A stretch of 64,000 nucleotides of DNA from G965222535 sp965222535 (GCA_965222535.1 OZ244957.1:2666001-2730000), one strand, 5' to 3'; counted from the stretch's first letter, positions 25,681 through 35,375 are shown. Numbers and translations: made by a program. The notes: generated by a model from the letters alone, not told the origin.

Positions 25681-26148
25681 ATGGCAGCTGATCAACCGCA
25701 CGCTCCCCCCCGCTGGATGTATCGCTTTGAAAATTACAGGCGGGCATTTTCGTTATTGCGCGAAGCAATCGAGACATTGGAGGCGAGAGAACTCACTCAA
25801 CTGGAAAAGGAAGGGGTGATTCAACGCTTCGAGTATTGCTGGGAGCTCGCCTGGAAAAGTTTGAAAGACTATCTTGAATATAGCGGCGTAGTTTTAGTTC
25901 AGGTCACGCCCGCGTCGGTGATACGCTCGGCTTTCGAGGCAAAAATTATTGCGGACGCTGATAGCTGGATGAAGGCCTTAGATGCGCGCAATAAGATGTC
26001 CCACGTATATGATTTCGAAAAGTTTGAGCAAGTTATCAAAGATATCCAAGGCGGCTATTTGCGACTTTTCGATGATTTGCAGATGTTTTTAATGGAAGAA
26101 ATGATGCAGCACCCAATTGCGCTACCACGGAGAAAAGATGATACGTGA
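25681..26148 (+). CDS. HEPN protein, nucleotidyltransferase substrate-binding (HI0074/HepT-like)
   Basis: 155 residues, all-helical, with the HEPN RNase-type motif R-N-x3-H at 103-108 (ARNKMSHVY). GGAGAG lies upstream of the ATG. Its gene overlaps the following nucleotidyltransferase gene by 11 bases, the usual order of HEPN-MNT modules, in which the MNT enzyme nucleotidylates and silences the HEPN partner. It sits between hsdM and the hsdS remnant, as in type I loci that carry such modules. Toxin-antitoxin activity is inferred from family membership. Confidence 0.82.
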   Translation: MAADQPHAPPRWMYRFENYRRAFSLLREAIETLEARELTQLEKEGVIQRFEYCWELAWKSLKDYLEYSGVVLVQVTPASVIRSAFEAKIIADADSWMKALDARNKMSHVYDFEKFEQVIKDIQGGYLRLFDDLQMFLMEEMMQHPIALPRRKDDT

Positions 26149-26461
26149 TCATGGTCTTACGGGTGAAAACAGACGCATAATAGCATCCGTTTTGCGTCCG
26201 TATTGCGCGGGGATCAGCAAGGTTGGGTTGTTTGGTTCGCGGGCAACAGGCACGTATCGTGACAATTCGGACGTTGATTTGGTTCTGTATGGTTCGTTAC
26301 AAGAGGCTGATATCGATAGGATTTACACGTTGTTTCTGGAAAGCATGTTGCCTTATGGGGTAGATGTGAAAGCATACCATTTGATAAGCAATAGACGGCT
26401 GAAGGATCATATAGACGAGGTGCTGCTGCCGCTTGATCTAACGCCTGATGGCTTGCTTTGA
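26138..26461 (+). CDS. MNT-type minimal nucleotidyltransferase
   Basis: 107 residues from the ATG at 26138, preceded by GGAGAAAAG. Motif GLFGSRATG at 31-38 and the metal-binding NSDVDLVL (D45, D47); the third acidic residue is in GVDVKAYH. It is the partner of the overlapping HEPN gene. In MNT/HepT systems such enzymes add nucleotides to the toxin; in HI0073/HI0074 the pair acts as a two-subunit nucleotidyltransferase. Confidence 0.82.
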   Translation: MIRDHGLTGENRRIIASVLRPYCAGISKVGLFGSRATGTYRDNSDVDLVLYGSLQEADIDRIYTLFLESMLPYGVDVKAYHLISNRRLKDHIDEVLLPLDLTPDGLL

Positions 26462-26474
26462 AAAGGAGAAAGTG

Positions 26475-26534
26475 ATGAATAACGGCGCGCCGTTGACGGC
26501 ATCCATCAGAGCGGCAATGAGGCGTATACAATGA
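26475..26534 (+). CDS. 19-codon frame with strong ribosome site, function unknown
   Basis: AAAAGGAGAAAGTG precedes ATG at 26475; the peptide reads MNNGAPLTASIRAAMRRIQ and its stop overlaps the ATG of the next HEPN gene (ATGA). It may be the stub of a deleted gene or a translational coupler for the second HEPN gene. No homologue is recognised. Confidence 0.35.
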   Translation: MNNGAPLTASIRAAMRRIQ

Positions 26535-26932
26535 CACTGGATTACAGCCCTCTTGAAAAAGCAATCGCCACCTTATTCGAATCAATGGATGAATATCAGC
26601 GCAACAGCACTGATTTTATTCGGGATGCCTGTATTCAACGCTTTGAATATACCTACGATCTATCTCACAAAATACTCAAACGTTATCTGGAGCAGGTTTC
26701 GGCGAATCCCTTGGAAATCGACAAGATGAGCTTTCAAAATTTAATTCGTACAGGTGCAGAAAAGGGCGGGTTGCTCAGTAGCTATGATATTTGGGCAGGC
26801 TATCGAGAGGCACGGAATAGTACAAGTCACGGTTACGATGAAACCAAGGCCGCCGAAGTTTTTAAACAGTTCCCTGCATTTTTAAACGAAACTAAAACCT
26901 TGCTTGCAAACTTAAAGCAGCAGGATCTGTAG
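26531..26932 (+). CDS. Second HEPN protein (HI0074-like)
   Basis: 133 residues, helical, with the HEPN motif REARNSTSHGYD (R-N-x3-H near 109-114). It is only distantly similar to the first HEPN protein, so this is a second, unrelated module rather than a duplicate. It is followed after 5 bases by a nucleotidyltransferase domain that is fused to restriction-subunit remnants. Confidence 0.8.
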   Translation: MTLDYSPLEKAIATLFESMDEYQRNSTDFIRDACIQRFEYTYDLSHKILKRYLEQVSANPLEIDKMSFQNLIRTGAEKGGLLSSYDIWAGYREARNSTSHGYDETKAAEVFKQFPAFLNETKTLLANLKQQDL

Positions 26933-26937
26933 ATCAG

Positions 26938-27768
26938 ATGACGTCCGCACCCGCACCCGATATATCCCCCGACTGTTTAACAACCGTGCAGGGCATCCTG
27001 CGGGTGCATCTGGCACCAGAAGTGTATGTTTGGGTGTTTGGCAGTCGTGCGACTTGGACGGCAAAGGAATATTCAGACCTTGACCTAGCACTTGAGCAAC
27101 CCTCGGGTGCAAAGATAGCAACGCAGACGCTGCACGATCTCAACACTGCCTTCGAGGAATCCAAGCTACCGTGGAAAGTCGATGTGCTGGACATGAACGC
27201 CATCGCGCCAGAATTTAGGGCGGTGGTTGAAGCGGATAAAATGCGGTTGAGGAGATGGACACCCTATAACTTGCGTGACATGTGCACAAAAATTGGCAGT
27301 GGCGCAACCCCACTCGGAGGGAAACAAAGCTATCTACTGGAAGGTGAATACTCTTTGATCCATAGTCAGAATATATACAACAATCATTTTTCTTACAATG
27401 GCATGGCCCGAATTTCTGAAAAACAGGCCCATCAATTACAAAATGTTGAGATACAAGAAAATGATGTACTGCTAAACATTACTGGGGATAGTGTTGCTAG
27501 AGCATCTCAAGTGCCTAAAGATGTACTACCTGCTCGTGTAAACCAATTGGGCGACCAACAGCTCAAGCTGATGGCGCATAAATTACTGGAAAGTGTGCGC
27601 TCTAACGCAACGATTGACTGGCACCACAGCGAAATGGCGCGGGCAAAAATGCGCGTAGCTGTGAAACGCATATTGAGGAAACACGGCTATCCACCTGACC
27701 TGCAGGCGGCAGCCACACAAACGGTTTTACAGCAGGCGGAAGCCTTTTCCGAGAAATGGGCGGCTTAG
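26938..27768 (+). CDS. Chimera: MNT nucleotidyltransferase - HsdS - HsdR remnant
   Basis: 276 residues in three parts. Residues 1-~100 are an MNT domain (VFGSRATW, YSDLDLAL, VDVLD). Residues ~101-200 are the first target-recognition half of a type I specificity subunit (YNLRDMCTKIGSGATPLGGK, ENDVLLNITGDSVARASQVP, LPARVNQ). Residues ~201-276 are the C-terminus of the restriction subunit HsdR (MAHKLLESVRSN, ARAKMRVAVKRILRKHGYPP, TQTVLQQAE). The frame stays open across both joints. An internal deletion of several kb removed the second half of hsdS and most of hsdR. The MNT part may still work as the second HEPN partner. Confidence 0.78.
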   Translation: MTSAPAPDISPDCLTTVQGILRVHLAPEVYVWVFGSRATWTAKEYSDLDLALEQPSGAKIATQTLHDLNTAFEESKLPWKVDVLDMNAIAPEFRAVVEADKMRLRRWTPYNLRDMCTKIGSGATPLGGKQSYLLEGEYSLIHSQNIYNNHFSYNGMARISEKQAHQLQNVEIQENDVLLNITGDSVARASQVPKDVLPARVNQLGDQQLKLMAHKLLESVRSNATIDWHHSEMARAKMRVAVKRILRKHGYPPDLQAAATQTVLQQAEAFSEKWAA

Positions 27769-27880
27769 GCTATTCCAGCGTGCTCAACCAACGCCATACA
27801 CGACGGCTACTTATGGCTATGAATTATCCAAAACGAAGCCACCGGTGTTGCATTTTTTCATCTTCTAATCAGCGCAGCGA

Positions 27881-28729
27881 ATGATGCCGATTCCTTACCG
27901 TTTGATCGATGTGCGCCCGTTTTCTCCTAAGCTAGGGGCTGAGATCAGAGGCGTTGCGCTGGCGAGCGGCGTATCGGATGCGGTGTTCGCCGAGATCCAC
28001 CGTGCGTTTTTAGAATACCGGGTGCTATTTTTCAAACAGCAAAGCGAGATCCCACCACCGCTCCACATTGCCTTCGCCAAGCGCTTCGGGTCACTGCATG
28101 CCCACCCCGCTGCGCCGACGATGAAAGGGTTTCCAGAAATTTTTGAGATCCACACCCACAAGGATTCAGCGGTTGCCAACGGTGAATTCTGGCATTCGGA
28201 TGTATCCTGCGATGAGTGCCCGCCGCTCGGTACGATGCTGCAACTGCATATCCTGCCAAGCTGTGGCGGCGACACGCTTTTCAGCGATATGTACCGCGCC
28301 TTTGAAACGCTGTCAGCACCGCTGCAAAAGATGCTCGCTGGACTCACGGCAACGCACGCTTCAGCGCATGTGTATCGTGGCCGTTATGCGGATCGCGGGC
28401 AGCGCGACGCCGCCATCCACTGTCCTGTGGCGCAGCATCCGGTGGTGCGCACGCATCCCGAAACCGGTCACCGTGCATTGTATGTGAACCGCACCTTCAC
28501 CACGCACATCAATGAACTGTCGCCGTCAGAAAGCGAGGCATTGTTGTCCCTGCTGCACAGCCATTCCGAATGCGTCGATTTTCAAATCCGCTTCCGCTGG
28601 GCGCAACACGATGTTGCGTTTTGGGATAACCGCTGTTGCATGCACTATGCCGTTTGGGATTACTGGCCACAGGAACGCAAAGGCCGGCGCGTCACTATCG
28701 CCGGGGAAGCACCGTTTTTTAAAGCCTGA
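27881..28729 (+). CDS. TauD/TfdA-family 2-oxoglutarate dioxygenase
   Basis: 282 residues. The N-terminus SPKLGAEIRGVALAS is typical of the family. Iron ligands are H105-x-D107 (FWHSDVSCDECPP) and the distal His in CCMHYAVWDY, with the 2-oxoglutarate Arg in KGRRVTIAGE. It oxidises small sulfonates, carboxylates or similar compounds; true taurine specificity cannot be claimed. It stands alone between the restriction remnants and the IetAS pair. The start could be the second Met. Confidence 0.88.
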   Translation: MMPIPYRLIDVRPFSPKLGAEIRGVALASGVSDAVFAEIHRAFLEYRVLFFKQQSEIPPPLHIAFAKRFGSLHAHPAAPTMKGFPEIFEIHTHKDSAVANGEFWHSDVSCDECPPLGTMLQLHILPSCGGDTLFSDMYRAFETLSAPLQKMLAGLTATHASAHVYRGRYADRGQRDAAIHCPVAQHPVVRTHPETGHRALYVNRTFTTHINELSPSESEALLSLLHSHSECVDFQIRFRWAQHDVAFWDNRCCMHYAVWDYWPQERKGRRVTIAGEAPFFKA

Positions 28730-28958
28730 AGTTGGGACCGCAGCGGCAATGGCGCGCCGCTTTGCTGAGAATAGCAGGCGCGCCTCCCCTCGGGGTACGC
28801 CCACTTTTTAAGGAGAATCCCCTCCCCCGCCGTCACACCCACAGCGGGTGCTGGCGCTCAAAAACAGTCCCTGCAAAGAATGTCGCTTCCTATCAGAGCC
28901 ATCTGATGAGAACATCCCCGCCATTTTGGAAACAATTTTCTCGAACAGCATTCCAAAA

Positions 28959-31322
28959 TCACTCCCGCCTGTTTGCCCTTAAGCGTGCTTCACTTGCACG
29001 TGCTTGGAGCTGATTTTTGATCTGGGTGTACAGCTTTGCTTCCCCGTTTTCACGATCGCGCAGGTTCACTATCAGTGCATAATTCTCTTCTGTGCTGCAT
29101 AAAGATTCTCCCCACGGGAAGTCGTTTCGGGTCACAACCACGAAGAGCCGCTTGTTCTTCAAAATAGACTTTCTGTTGAAGCGCTCGAATCTCCAAGTAT
29201 CGGCCTGCACGGTACCCTTGCTTCTTGCTTTTTTGCCGATGGTAGCCGTTTTTAATTCCGTGATGTTTTCGTATTCATCCTCACGGGTAGCTTTATTGAA
29301 CATCAAGGTGACATACTCCAGATTAGCCGCTGACACCAAACGAAAATCAATGCGAGTGGCGCGATACTTAATCCGGGTGGAACGCACGGCGGGGGTATAG
29401 GCGAGAGCCACGGAAATCTCCCGTGTCCGTTTGCCCCGACTGGTGAACGCATCAGGAACCGGGACTTCGTAAAAGTGATGGCGCTTGTTGGTGATGCGAT
29501 CGGTCGCCCTCAATGTCACAGCGTCCTCCCTGGAGCGAAGCAGCGCATCGGGATTAATCTGACCATAACCACACACTTTACGGCGCTCATTTTTGTCGCT
29601 GAGCAGATCGCTGCTTGGATCTGGTACCGCCGCATGAGCCACCAGCAAAGCACGGATAAAATCGGGATCGGCTTCGGGGTGTTCCACGAGGATCGCAGCT
29701 GCTAAGTGGGCGACTTGCGGTGCTGCCATACTGGTTCCGCTGTCAATCGCGAATGGATGGCCTTCAGCAAACTGATGATGAGTAGAGATAACCCCCAAAC
29801 CGGATCCTTCATCAAGAAGGTGATTAGCACCTGCGCGGGTGTTGATTGCCCAATTCCCTCCGTAAGCCATTAATTCTGGTTTGATAGCGCCATCAACCGA
29901 TTCCCCATGACAGGTAAAAGGTGAGGGTTGTTCAGGTTTGGCAATGGGGATTTCTGCTGGGTCCAATGGGTAATGCTGGCTGCTGAACGTGCGCTCATGA
30001 CGCGCCAGACTGCCTACGGTAAGCACATTCAGCGCTGGTGCCGGTTCAATGATCTTCCAGGCATCCTCGAGCAGATAGCGAGGATACTTGTCTCGCCATT
30101 CCAGACCATCAGGAGATTCCTCACCGACACTATGATTCCCCACCGCTACAACAAACAGCACCCCCAGCTCTCGGGAAAGGGAATCAAGCGTCAACGATAG
30201 TCCTTTCAGATGCCCGCCCATGTAGGGTTTATTGCAATCGCCAATGGAGAGATTGAATACCCTGCACTGATAGTTATCGACAAAATACCGTACCGCTTTC
30301 TCAATACGGTTCTCAATAAACGTTGTACTGTATTCGTTGTTGCGATCAAGGATGCGGCCACTGAATAACCGCAAACAAGGGACAAACTGACCAGACTTAC
30401 GGTTCGATTCAAAGTCCCCGTACAGAGCCAGACCAGCCACATGGGTTCCATGCCCGTGTTCGTCGGATGCTTCTTCATCGGGTAGGAAACTCTGGGAATC
30501 ACCTACTGCCGGGGCCAACAGGGGATGACCGGTTGCGAGTCCGCTATCCAGTACCACGACACCAGGGGCATTTGCGTCTGGTGCAATAACCGGTGCAAGG
30601 TTTTGAATATCCTGAAATAGAAGGGAACGCTTCAACCCAAAGTTTGGAGGCAGGTCAACCGAGCGCACATCCCGGTTCTTCAGTAGCTGCTTGCCTTGAT
30701 CCTGATTGCACTTGACCCGGCACAGCATCAGGCTTGGTTGCTTGACTCTGTCTACAATACCAATGCCTGCACTCTGGCACCATTTCACGAAGGCAGCCCA
30801 TAGCTCTTCCTGCTCTCGATGGTTTTCCAGTGGCCACAATTCAATATCCAACAGAAATACGTCCCCATCAGGGAATCCCTGGTTTTTCAGTGCCCAGCCC
30901 TTGCGATCATCGGCCGACCAGCTTCCCACATCCTGAAGGGCATAAAACACTTGCTTATTGGTAACTCTCTCTCCCTTTGCCAGAGAAGCTAAACGCGCCT
31001 CGAATTGAGCGAGCGCTGCATTGCTGGCGAATCCGATTACGACTGTCTCCTCTTCCTGACTGACAAACTCAATTTCATTTGAGATTTTACGAATATCGTC
31101 TGGGTTAAAGCCTTTTTGCACTTCAAATCGAAACAGACGCCGCTCATCAAAACCGCCAACATTGCTATCTGCTTGATCCTTTGCAGATTGGAGCTGTCGT
31201 TGCAAATGGCGACCATGACCAGGCTCATCATCAGGCGGATGGCGTGGGAAAGGGGGAGGCGATCGCTTCTCGTTTACCGGCTCTTCGCGTTGGAGCGGCA
31301 GGTGAAGGAACGATTCATCCAT
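28959..31322 (-). CDS. ietS: S8 subtilisin-like protease of an IetAS-type defence pair
   Basis: 787 residues. Catalytic triad: D259 (GVVVLDSGL), H291 (HGHGTHVAGLAL) and S531 (DSGTSMAAPQVAH), with oxyanion Asn in VAVGNHS near 396. An N-terminal ~240-residue region without signal peptide suggests cytosolic action. It overlaps the AAA ATPase gene by 8 bases. The subtilase + AAA ATPase pair matches IetAS, described as a plasmid-exclusion function in Agrobacterium and later as an anti-phage system. The C-terminal ~200 residues are a beta-rich domain of unknown role. Confidence 0.82.
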   Translation of the reverse strand: MDESFLHLPLQREEPVNEKRSPPPFPRHPPDDEPGHGRHLQRQLQSAKDQADSNVGGFDERRLFRFEVQKGFNPDDIRKISNEIEFVSQEEETVVIGFASNAALAQFEARLASLAKGERVTNKQVFYALQDVGSWSADDRKGWALKNQGFPDGDVFLLDIELWPLENHREQEELWAAFVKWCQSAGIGIVDRVKQPSLMLCRVKCNQDQGKQLLKNRDVRSVDLPPNFGLKRSLLFQDIQNLAPVIAPDANAPGVVVLDSGLATGHPLLAPAVGDSQSFLPDEEASDEHGHGTHVAGLALYGDFESNRKSGQFVPCLRLFSGRILDRNNEYSTTFIENRIEKAVRYFVDNYQCRVFNLSIGDCNKPYMGGHLKGLSLTLDSLSRELGVLFVVAVGNHSVGEESPDGLEWRDKYPRYLLEDAWKIIEPAPALNVLTVGSLARHERTFSSQHYPLDPAEIPIAKPEQPSPFTCHGESVDGAIKPELMAYGGNWAINTRAGANHLLDEGSGLGVISTHHQFAEGHPFAIDSGTSMAAPQVAHLAAAILVEHPEADPDFIRALLVAHAAVPDPSSDLLSDKNERRKVCGYGQINPDALLRSREDAVTLRATDRITNKRHHFYEVPVPDAFTSRGKRTREISVALAYTPAVRSTRIKYRATRIDFRLVSAANLEYVTLMFNKATREDEYENITELKTATIGKKARSKGTVQADTWRFERFNRKSILKNKRLFVVVTRNDFPWGESLCSTEENYALIVNLRDRENGEAKLYTQIKNQLQARASEARLRANRRE

Positions 31323-32325
31323 GCGCTGTTAGCTCCTTATTGACCCTCGCTCTTCTGGCATCTTCGCGGCGGATAGCGGCGTGCAGGTGGCGTTCGCTCA
31401 AAAATTCTTTCCCTGCAAGAACCATATCCTTGGCTGCACGGCGCAATACACGTTCCACATCGGCGTGGCTCATGCCGTTGAACAGACCGGCTATCCGTGC
31501 ATCGTCGATTTCAAACTCGCGGCGCAACCCACGCAACTTGATAGCCAGAAGTCGCCGCAACTGATCGAGATTGGGATATGCAAAAATCAGCACCTCGTCA
31601 AACCGCCGCCATACGGCGGAATCCAGGATGCGTTCATGGTTAGTCGCAGCAACCAGAAGGCTTTTGCCTTCATAGGCATCCACCATCTGCAGCAAAGCGT
31701 TCACGACACGCTTCAACTCACCGTGATCGGCCTGGTCTGCCCGTTCTTTAGCCAATGCGTCGAATTCATCAAACACCACCACCATGGGCATCGCGGAAAT
31801 GAAATCGAATACTTGCCTCAGGTTTGCAGCGGTTTCGCCCAGATACGATGAGATAACACTGTCAATGCGGACAACCGCCAGCGGTAGCCCTAATTCACAG
31901 GCCAGAACCTCAGATGTAAGCGTCTTGCCACATCCAGGTGGGCCACAAAACAGCAGTTTATCCGCTGGGTAAAGGCCATGGCTCTTGAGTACCTCGGCAC
32001 GATGGTGCTCTTGCAGAAGTTCATCCATCAGTGAACTGTTGGCATCCGAGAGGACGATATCCTCAAGACGCCTGATGGGTTCCTTGATTTGCAACAGCGG
32101 TAGATTGCGTTCCTTATCTTTTGGCAGATAGTCGTTATGCAAGGCATAGAGCTTAGTAGGATTGTTATTCCGACCGTAGAGGATCTTTTCAAGATCATCA
32201 GCCAGCAGATGATGATGCTTGGCGCGTTCTTCCTGAATTACCTCCGCAGATACTTGCCGGAAAGCGTCATGGTTCCCTTCAGCGCCTGATTTAATCAACT
32301 GTCTTAGCAGCTTACCTGATGCCAT
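31315..32325 (-). CDS. ietA: AAA+ ATPase of an IetAS-type defence pair
   Basis: 336 residues. Walker A GPPGCGKT at 128-135, Walker B VVVFDEFDAL near 180, sensor-1 VAATNHE, an Arg pair in AVWRRFDEV, and a C-terminal lid. It is the first gene of the two-gene unit and overlaps the protease gene by 8 bases, implying fixed stoichiometry. In IetAS both partners are required; the ATPase probably senses or feeds a substrate to the protease. Both genes look intact. Confidence 0.85.
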   Translation of the reverse strand: MASGKLLRQLIKSGAEGNHDAFRQVSAEVIQEERAKHHHLLADDLEKILYGRNNNPTKLYALHNDYLPKDKERNLPLLQIKEPIRRLEDIVLSDANSSLMDELLQEHHRAEVLKSHGLYPADKLLFCGPPGCGKTLTSEVLACELGLPLAVVRIDSVISSYLGETAANLRQVFDFISAMPMVVVFDEFDALAKERADQADHGELKRVVNALLQMVDAYEGKSLLVAATNHERILDSAVWRRFDEVLIFAYPNLDQLRRLLAIKLRGLRREFEIDDARIAGLFNGMSHADVERVLRRAAKDMVLAGKEFLSERHLHAAIRREDARRARVNKELTAHG

Positions 32326-32624
32326 AATGCACCCTTTATTGTCAATGTGTGTTGCGCGTCATGGGTGCCTTGAACCTCACTGACGGGATGGGCGGTAGGA
32401 CTAAAGGACAGAATGAACTGTCCCATGATTTACCAAGTTATATCAAAGCATTGCGTTATAAAGTTCGCGTTCATTATGAAGTCTGGGATGAAACAATAAG
32501 CCCTTCTGGGTGACCCCTCTGGGTGTTGGCATGCTGGTGCAGCTTGCTGCCATTTTCCCACCGCTGCTATCCCATACCCTCATGCTTTGCGCTGACGTAA
32601 AACATCCCCTGCGCCGCGCTATTC
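32326..32624. other. Intergenic region between ppc and ietA, no gene seen
   Basis: About 300 bases between the 3' end of ppc and the 5' end of ietA. It holds the probable ietA promoter area and a short repeated CTTCTGGGTG/CTCTGGGTG pair near 32505. No coding frame has convincing features. Confidence 0.4.
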
Positions 32625-35375
32625 TCAACCAGTGCTTTGGATCCCATTGGCGATGCCACGCACAGTGGCCATCAGCACCTTGAACAATGCTTTATCTTGG
32701 CGATCACTGGCGCGCCAGCGCGCTAGGCAGTCAATCTGAATCAGGCTAATCGGATCGACGTACGGGTTCCGCAGGCGAATGCTGTGCTGTATCACTGGCT
32801 GACGATCGAGCAATTCATCCACATCCTGTATGTTGCAGATCAACTCCCGGGTATGTTCAAACTCGCGCACCAAGCGCTGATAGATGGCCTCCCCGCCCTC
32901 TCCCGCCAGCGCGCTATATTGCGCGGCAATCCATAGATCGCTGGTTGCCAGCACGACCTCAGTATCCTCCACTAGGTTGCGCAGGAATATCCACCTGGCG
33001 GAAATTTCACGCACGCCGGCAACGCCGAAGCGATCAATCAACTGCTGCAAACCGTTGCCGACCGCGTACCAGCCAGGGAGGTTCAGACGGCTTTGCATCC
33101 ACGCAAAAACCCAAGGGATCGCACGCAGGTTAGCAACGCCAATGTGCGAGCGTCGCGCCGGTGGGCGCGAACCGATACGCATCCTTTCGATCACATCGAT
33201 CGGAGTCGCCAAGCGAAAATATGGGATGAAACCGTCGGTGTGTTCGATCAACTGCCGGTAAGCGTCGCGGCTGGCGCTCGCCATCGCCTGCGCCGCCTGC
33301 GACCATAACGTCATATCGGCATCTTGTGGGTGCTCGATAATAGCGCGTTCAAACATCGCCCCAGTGGCCATTTCGATGGTGCGCACAGCGATCTCGCCAA
33401 TACCATATTTGCGCGCAATCGTCTCCCCTTGCTCGGTGACCCGCAAGCGCCCTTGCAGCCCCCCCCGCGGTTCAGCGAGGATGCCGCTGCGCGGTTTGCT
33501 ACCGCCGCGGCTAATGGTGCCGCCACGACCATGAAACAGCGTCGGCAGTATGGGGCCTTGCGGGTGTTGTTGCATCACCCGCGCCAGTTCAGTCTGAGCG
33601 GTATATAAGGCCCACCGCGAAGCGGCGAGGCCGGCGTCTTTATTGCTGTCGGAATAACCGAGCATAATCACCTGCGAATCGCCGCGGGCGCGCAGGTGAG
33701 CGCGATATAGTGGTTCATCAAGTAAGCACTGCAACATGTTCGCGGCACCGTCAAGATCTTCAACTGTCTCAAACAACGGCGCGATATCCAGTGGCAGTGG
33801 TTGATCAGCGGGCGCAAGATCAGCCAGTCGAGCCAACCACAGCACCATCAGCACATCATCCACAGCATGCGCCATGCTGATGATATAAGGTCCTATCGCC
33901 TCAGGACCATAACGCTGGCGCGCGTCGGCGATCGATTGCAACGTCTGCAGACAGCGTTCAAGTGCACCGCCGCGGCGCGGCGGCTGCGCCAACGGTTGAC
34001 CCGAATTGAGCGCGTCGCGCAGCAACGACAGCCGCTGCGTTGGCACCAAAGAGGAGAAATCCTCGCGCCCCAGGGCCTCTGCTACGGCTTCGCAATGGAT
34101 CGCGCTATCCTGGCGTATATCCAAGGTTGCCATATGAAAGCCGAATACTTCGACGCGGCGCAGCAGCGCGCTCACGCTGTTGCTGCCGATGCCATGCTGG
34201 TAGCGCATCGAATCGCGCATCGTGCGCAGATCCGCTTCAAGCTCACCCGCATTGTCATACCCCCCCGCGCCAGCCGTCAGCGTAGCCGCAAGGCGCCGCT
34301 CTATCAGTGCTGAAAATACCCGATAGGGCATGTTGTGGTAGCGTTTGGCCACCACCTCGCCCGGCAGCGTCTGGATCCCCAGTTGCTGCTGAGCGTTGGC
34401 TATCCCCTCAGTCAGTGCTGGATCGACAGAGAACAGGGCACCCGATTGGCTGAGCCGCTCAAACAATTGGTTGAGCTCTTTGCGGTAGCACTGGATGATC
34501 AGTTGCCGATGGTGTGCCAACGTGGTGAGAATGGTAGTGGCGTCAACATTGGGGTTGCCATCCATGTCACCACCGACCCAAGTGGCAAAGCGCAACAATC
34601 GAGACGGGATAGGCAGATTAATGTCAGCGCCATAAACGGTGCTGATTGCGGCTTGTAAATGAGTGTAGATGCTTGGCAGGATCGGATAGATCACCTGCGA
34701 CAAAAAGAACGACTCATGCTCAACTTCGTTGAACACGCTGGGTTGCGCAAAATCCTCGTCGGTGTACCATGCGATGCCAATTTCCTCCTCGATCGTATCC
34801 AACAGCGCTTGTTGCTCTGCCGGGGTCATGATCGAGGCATTTGAGTATTGCAATAAGGCGCGCGTAATCCGCTGCTCAAGAATCAACAACGTGCGGCGTT
34901 TGGCCTCCGTGGGATGCGCTGTCAACACCGGCGTGAACTGTGTTTTATCAATCATCGCCGCCACGTCTTCGATGCTGATCGCCGCCTTGCAAAGGGCATG
35001 CAAAACAGCATTGTAGCTCCCCGGCTGATCCTGCCCACGCTTGTCATACAACCGCCGCCGGCGTACGCGGTGGACACATTCAGCAATGTTAATAAGGCCG
35101 AAATAAGCCGAGAACGCCCGCGCGATCTCACACCCATTGTGCGGCTCCAAAGCACTTAGCTGCTGTTGCAGAGAGCGGCCCGCATGTGAGTCACCGGCAT
35201 GGCGTTGGCGCGATGTGGTGCGCGCTCTTTCCACTTGATTGAACACGGTGTCGCCGGCAAAACGGCGGATCAGGTTTCCAAGGGTGTTTCCCAGCAGATT
35301 GACATCACCCTTGAGTTGGGGATCTGCGTCGTGCATTTTCTCTTGCAGTTGCATCTTCTGTTCAGTCAATGTCAT
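32625..35375 (-). CDS. ppc: Phosphoenolpyruvate carboxylase
   Basis: 916 residues, close to the ~880-930 of bacterial enzymes. The catalytic His motif VLTAHPTEAKRRT lies near 150-162, LGYSDSNKDAGLAASRW and FHGRGGTISRGGSKP lie in the second half, and the C-terminus is NGIQSTG (family consensus ..LRNTG). It fixes bicarbonate onto PEP to give oxaloacetate, feeding the TCA cycle. It is a single-gene unit. All catalytic motifs are intact. Confidence 0.96.
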   Translation of the reverse strand: MTLTEQKMQLQEKMHDADPQLKGDVNLLGNTLGNLIRRFAGDTVFNQVERARTTSRQRHAGDSHAGRSLQQQLSALEPHNGCEIARAFSAYFGLINIAECVHRVRRRRLYDKRGQDQPGSYNAVLHALCKAAISIEDVAAMIDKTQFTPVLTAHPTEAKRRTLLILEQRITRALLQYSNASIMTPAEQQALLDTIEEEIGIAWYTDEDFAQPSVFNEVEHESFFLSQVIYPILPSIYTHLQAAISTVYGADINLPIPSRLLRFATWVGGDMDGNPNVDATTILTTLAHHRQLIIQCYRKELNQLFERLSQSGALFSVDPALTEGIANAQQQLGIQTLPGEVVAKRYHNMPYRVFSALIERRLAATLTAGAGGYDNAGELEADLRTMRDSMRYQHGIGSNSVSALLRRVEVFGFHMATLDIRQDSAIHCEAVAEALGREDFSSLVPTQRLSLLRDALNSGQPLAQPPRRGGALERCLQTLQSIADARQRYGPEAIGPYIISMAHAVDDVLMVLWLARLADLAPADQPLPLDIAPLFETVEDLDGAANMLQCLLDEPLYRAHLRARGDSQVIMLGYSDSNKDAGLAASRWALYTAQTELARVMQQHPQGPILPTLFHGRGGTISRGGSKPRSGILAEPRGGLQGRLRVTEQGETIARKYGIGEIAVRTIEMATGAMFERAIIEHPQDADMTLWSQAAQAMASASRDAYRQLIEHTDGFIPYFRLATPIDVIERMRIGSRPPARRSHIGVANLRAIPWVFAWMQSRLNLPGWYAVGNGLQQLIDRFGVAGVREISARWIFLRNLVEDTEVVLATSDLWIAAQYSALAGEGGEAIYQRLVREFEHTRELICNIQDVDELLDRQPVIQHSIRLRNPYVDPISLIQIDCLARWRASDRQDKALFKVLMATVRGIANGIQSTG

